From: Apostichopus japonicus
Lineage: Eukaryota; Echinodermata; Holothuroidea; Aspidochirotida; Stichopodidae
Direction of reading: 5' to 3'
Length of the DNA: 60,000 nucleotides
Assembly: GCF_037975245.1 (NCBI RefSeq)
Contig: NC_092566.1
Span: 5,086,001 to 5,146,000 of the forward strand
Part shown: positions 58,801 through 60,000 of the stretch, piece by piece
Layout of the letters: each line of letters opens with the position of its first letter
Numbering within the stretch: the first letter of the stretch is position 1
Notes under the pieces: generated by a model
What the model saw: the letters and a program-made list of their open reading frames with translations, nothing else
The model's database searches: none
What the model was told of the DNA's origin: nothing
Made by a program: the position numbers and the translations under genes

Positions 58801-58959
58801 CTGTTGATGTTGCACATCTCTCCCATCACTAATTATAGCAACCAGATTCCATTCGTACATTTGGAGAATATTTTGTATCACTGTGTAATATTGGTCTAAG
58901 CTATGGGATGTCTGCATGAGGAATTCTGAAGAGCTGCTGTTAACAGAGCTGTAGGCCAC
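52827..58959 (-). CDS. Metabotropic-glutamate-like class C GPCR, 5' end beyond the right edge
   Basis: Five exons (58800-58959, 57600-58303, 55020-55749, 54349-54585, 52827-52921) join in frame to 1,926 nt, 641 codons plus stop. The first two are the C-terminal three quarters of a Venus-flytrap domain of mGluR type (QMYEWNLVAIISDG; NPWFDEFITTNYGC; RCDTSDRIQ; GIGSEGLC). The third holds a short linker and helices 1 to 6, the fourth the end of helix 6 and helix 7, the fifth the tail. The TM3 and loop-2 cysteines (LVCGVRR; CVAYCQF) are kept. The nine-cysteine domain expected after VGSW is absent. The N-terminal ~160 residues and signal peptide must lie right of 60000. Ligand unknown. Confidence 0.88.
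53209..53252 (+). repeat. GGGGGAGGA tandem repeat, potential G-quadruplex
   Basis: Four to five copies of a 9-bp G-rich unit on the plus strand (C-rich on the GPCR transcript). It sits in the last intron of the GPCR gene. Confidence 0.9.
54349..54585 (-). CDS. Class C GPCR: end of helix 6, helix 7 and start of tail
   Basis: Reads CIILVVAWIVLGIITDIFND, then ATSLMSIALGYLLLFFFVPI. The usual TM7 P-K-x-x-I motif of mGluRs is replaced by VPIRIF. The tail has FSDSASVVSGEFRDANRRER. Acceptor TAACAAG; donor ATCG|GTATGT. Confidence 0.9.
54642..54824. mobile_element. Small MITE-like element
   Basis: The left CTTAAAGGATGACTTTAAGC and right GCTTAAGTCAGCCTTTAAGG are imperfect inverted repeats around about 140 bp, in the intron between the GPCR helix exons. 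Confidence 0.5.
55020..55749 (-). CDS. Class C GPCR: short linker and helices 1 to 6
   Basis: Starts VGSWEDGTLTIKNVYLEDTN, then about 28 residues with a single Cys, then TM1 LPVVFLSAAGIIISVMFIFG. TM3 follows LVCGVRRTAYSAVLTSAFLA and ends RIYRIL. Loop 2 has DCVAYC. TM6 begins IWLGFICVI. 730 nt; donor ATCT|GTAAGT. Confidence 0.93.
55796..55857. repeat. (TA)n microsatellite
   Basis: About 60 bp of nearly pure TA with one G interruption. It borders the hAT-like element and may supply its target-site duplication. Confidence 0.95.
55858..57049. mobile_element. Non-autonomous hAT-like transposon, about 1.2 kb
   Basis: The ends TAGTGTTTACACAGGT and, in complement, TAGTGTTTGCACGGGT are inverted repeats, followed by subterminal CGGGTACCCG words, as in Ac/hAT elements. 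It is flanked by ATATATAT on the left and ATATATAC on the right, fitting an 8-bp hAT target duplication in a TA repeat. No transposase frame is seen. Inside, a CACATGGTAGCCTAAC unit recurs at 56461, 56593, 56722 and 56886. Confidence 0.75.
57600..58303 (-). CDS. Class C GPCR: flytrap domain lobe 2
   Basis: A 704-nt exon. It reads AESIFSAREEIGVFVEFMQS at its start, then HITFIIIDPYGPSPSVTLPS, NPWFDEFITTNYGC, IIDSVYALARGIDAI, and ends AVEGFDIWNSNMNGEVSQ. The WF-EF, C...RRC and D-VYA-A features are those of mGluR/CaSR-type receptors. Acceptor CTTTGCAG, donor CAG|GTATGC. Confidence 0.92.
58800..58959 (-). CDS. Class C GPCR: flytrap domain, first visible exon
   Basis: Reads VAYSSVNSSSSEFLMQTSHS, then IQNILQMYEWNLVAIISDGR. 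It aligns with the mGluR stretch ISYASTSAKLSD followed by a WTYVSTVASEGD-like strand. Phase 0 acceptor CTTCACAG; donor CAGT|GTAAGT. Confidence 0.87.
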
Positions 58960-59640
58960 CTGTGAAGGTTGCAGAAAGCAATATAGAATTTATGTTTCTG
59001 TGTGAAACTACACATTATTTCCAAGACTGCAAACTGCAAATCTTCCCTCTTCCTCATGATCAGCTGTTACCTCAAGTTTCAAATTTACTCTTTGAAATTT
59101 GTCTGAAACATCTGTGTTCAATAACTTAAAACACGTAGCAAAGTTCTGACAATGAAAACCTTAACATGCAGAACTGACCAAGTCGAGGACATGGTGTATC
59201 CAAACTGCATAGCAACATTGAACAGCTGAATAAGATAGTCAGTACTATGATTCAACTAATCAAATATGAATAAAACAGATCATAAAATTCTGAGTATTTA
59301 AATTGTTAATCATCCAATATTAATACCGCACAGCTTGTTTTATTGTTTATTGATCATTGTTTTCATCAAGTTTGTTCTGAGACAATGTTGAATGAATGGA
59401 CTTCCTTAATCACAGTCTTAGGCTTCAACTGCTTTGATACACGTCATGAAGGAGTACCACTGGGTAAGAAAGCTATGTATGAGCCTATAGGGAGCCGGCA
59501 TTGTACACGTATGGCATGACGGTTTGTATGACATATACCGTACTGTAAAAATGTACTGACATACAGTCAGTTTGCATTTTGTATTAACCATCTTAAGTGT
59601 TGAAGTCTATGGACTTGAACTCCATCCTGTTTATGACACA
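58960..59640 (-). other. Intron of the class C GPCR gene, continuing right
   Basis: No further flytrap exon found here; the preceding exon must lie beyond 60000 or has been missed. Confidence 0.5.
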
Positions 59641-60000
59641 AATGTATACCTTCATTAGTATACTTTGAATATCTGACCAGTCAATAGTAAATAATTACTA
59701 ATACACTGCACCCTGTGGCTTGTCTGGGCTCATATCATTGGTTCTGGCAATTAAATATGGCATCAGAAGTGGGAAGATAAAAATATCAGATCTTAGCTGT
59801 TAAATACACATATTTAAAGGTTATACTCTTTATCTTGTCTAAGTTCACATTATTGGATGCATGGTGTCAGAAGTGGGAATATACTATGATGTTTTAGCCG
59901 TTAATAAAACATTTGTAGAGGATACTCTTTGCATTATCCGGTTGGTATTGTTTGCACAAGTGTTGGATACATTTACAGGGTTCTTTTGTAGGTACAGCCA
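59640..60000 (+). mobile_element. LTR-retrotransposon remnant with two primer-binding-type sites
   Basis: TGGTGTCAGAAGTGGGAA (862-879 within 59.8 kb, i.e. 59862-59879) is the complement of the 3' end of a tRNA-Leu (CCCACTTCTGACACCA). A one-base variant, TGGCATCAGAAGTGGGAA, is at 59758-59775, 104 bp earlier. Each is preceded by an LTR-end-like CTTGTCT...TCA stretch, and a third, site-less copy of the unit begins near 59922. No gag or pol is seen; it may continue past 60000. Confidence 0.55.

Overview
This is a nuclear genomic window from an animal. It has long introns, consensus GT-AG junctions, microsatellites, and fossils of SINEs, MITEs and a LINE. The gene set (PTPN13-like, NME5-like, class C receptor), the low GC and the repeat types suggest a marine invertebrate deuterostome. 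An echinoderm such as a sea cucumber is my best guess, but that is inference; no marker in the window fixes the taxon.

The left three quarters (718 to about 44.4 kb, minus strand) hold one very large gene, the orthologue of the tyrosine phosphatase PTPN13. I assembled 33 coding exons whose reading phases all match. They encode about 3,154 residues: an N-terminal KIND domain, a FERM domain and five PDZ domains joined by long acidic or serine-rich linkers. The gene runs off the left edge, and the expected phosphatase domain is not in the window. A short tyrosine motif (Y-A-T/N-I/M) recurs four times around PDZ1 to PDZ3. PDZ4 and PDZ5 share an intron position.

From 45.8 to 49.6 kb, plus strand and head-to-head with the first gene, lies a complete five-exon NME5-like gene (217 aa, NDK plus DPY30-type tail), a radial-spoke/ciliary protein. 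A textbook RFX X-box lies 115 bp upstream of its ATG.

From 52.8 to 59 kb, minus strand and tail-to-tail with NME5, lie the last five exons (641 codons) of a metabotropic-glutamate-like class C GPCR. Its start lies beyond the right edge. It goes from the Venus-flytrap domain to the seven-helix domain without the cysteine-rich domain.

The introns carry an 11-copy 47-bp minisatellite that repeats a splice donor, two tRNA-derived SINEs plus a tail fragment, a foldback MITE, small MITE pairs, a decayed LINE end, a 1.2-kb non-autonomous hAT-like element, and, at the right edge, LTR-retrotransposon remnants with tRNA-Leu-type primer sites.
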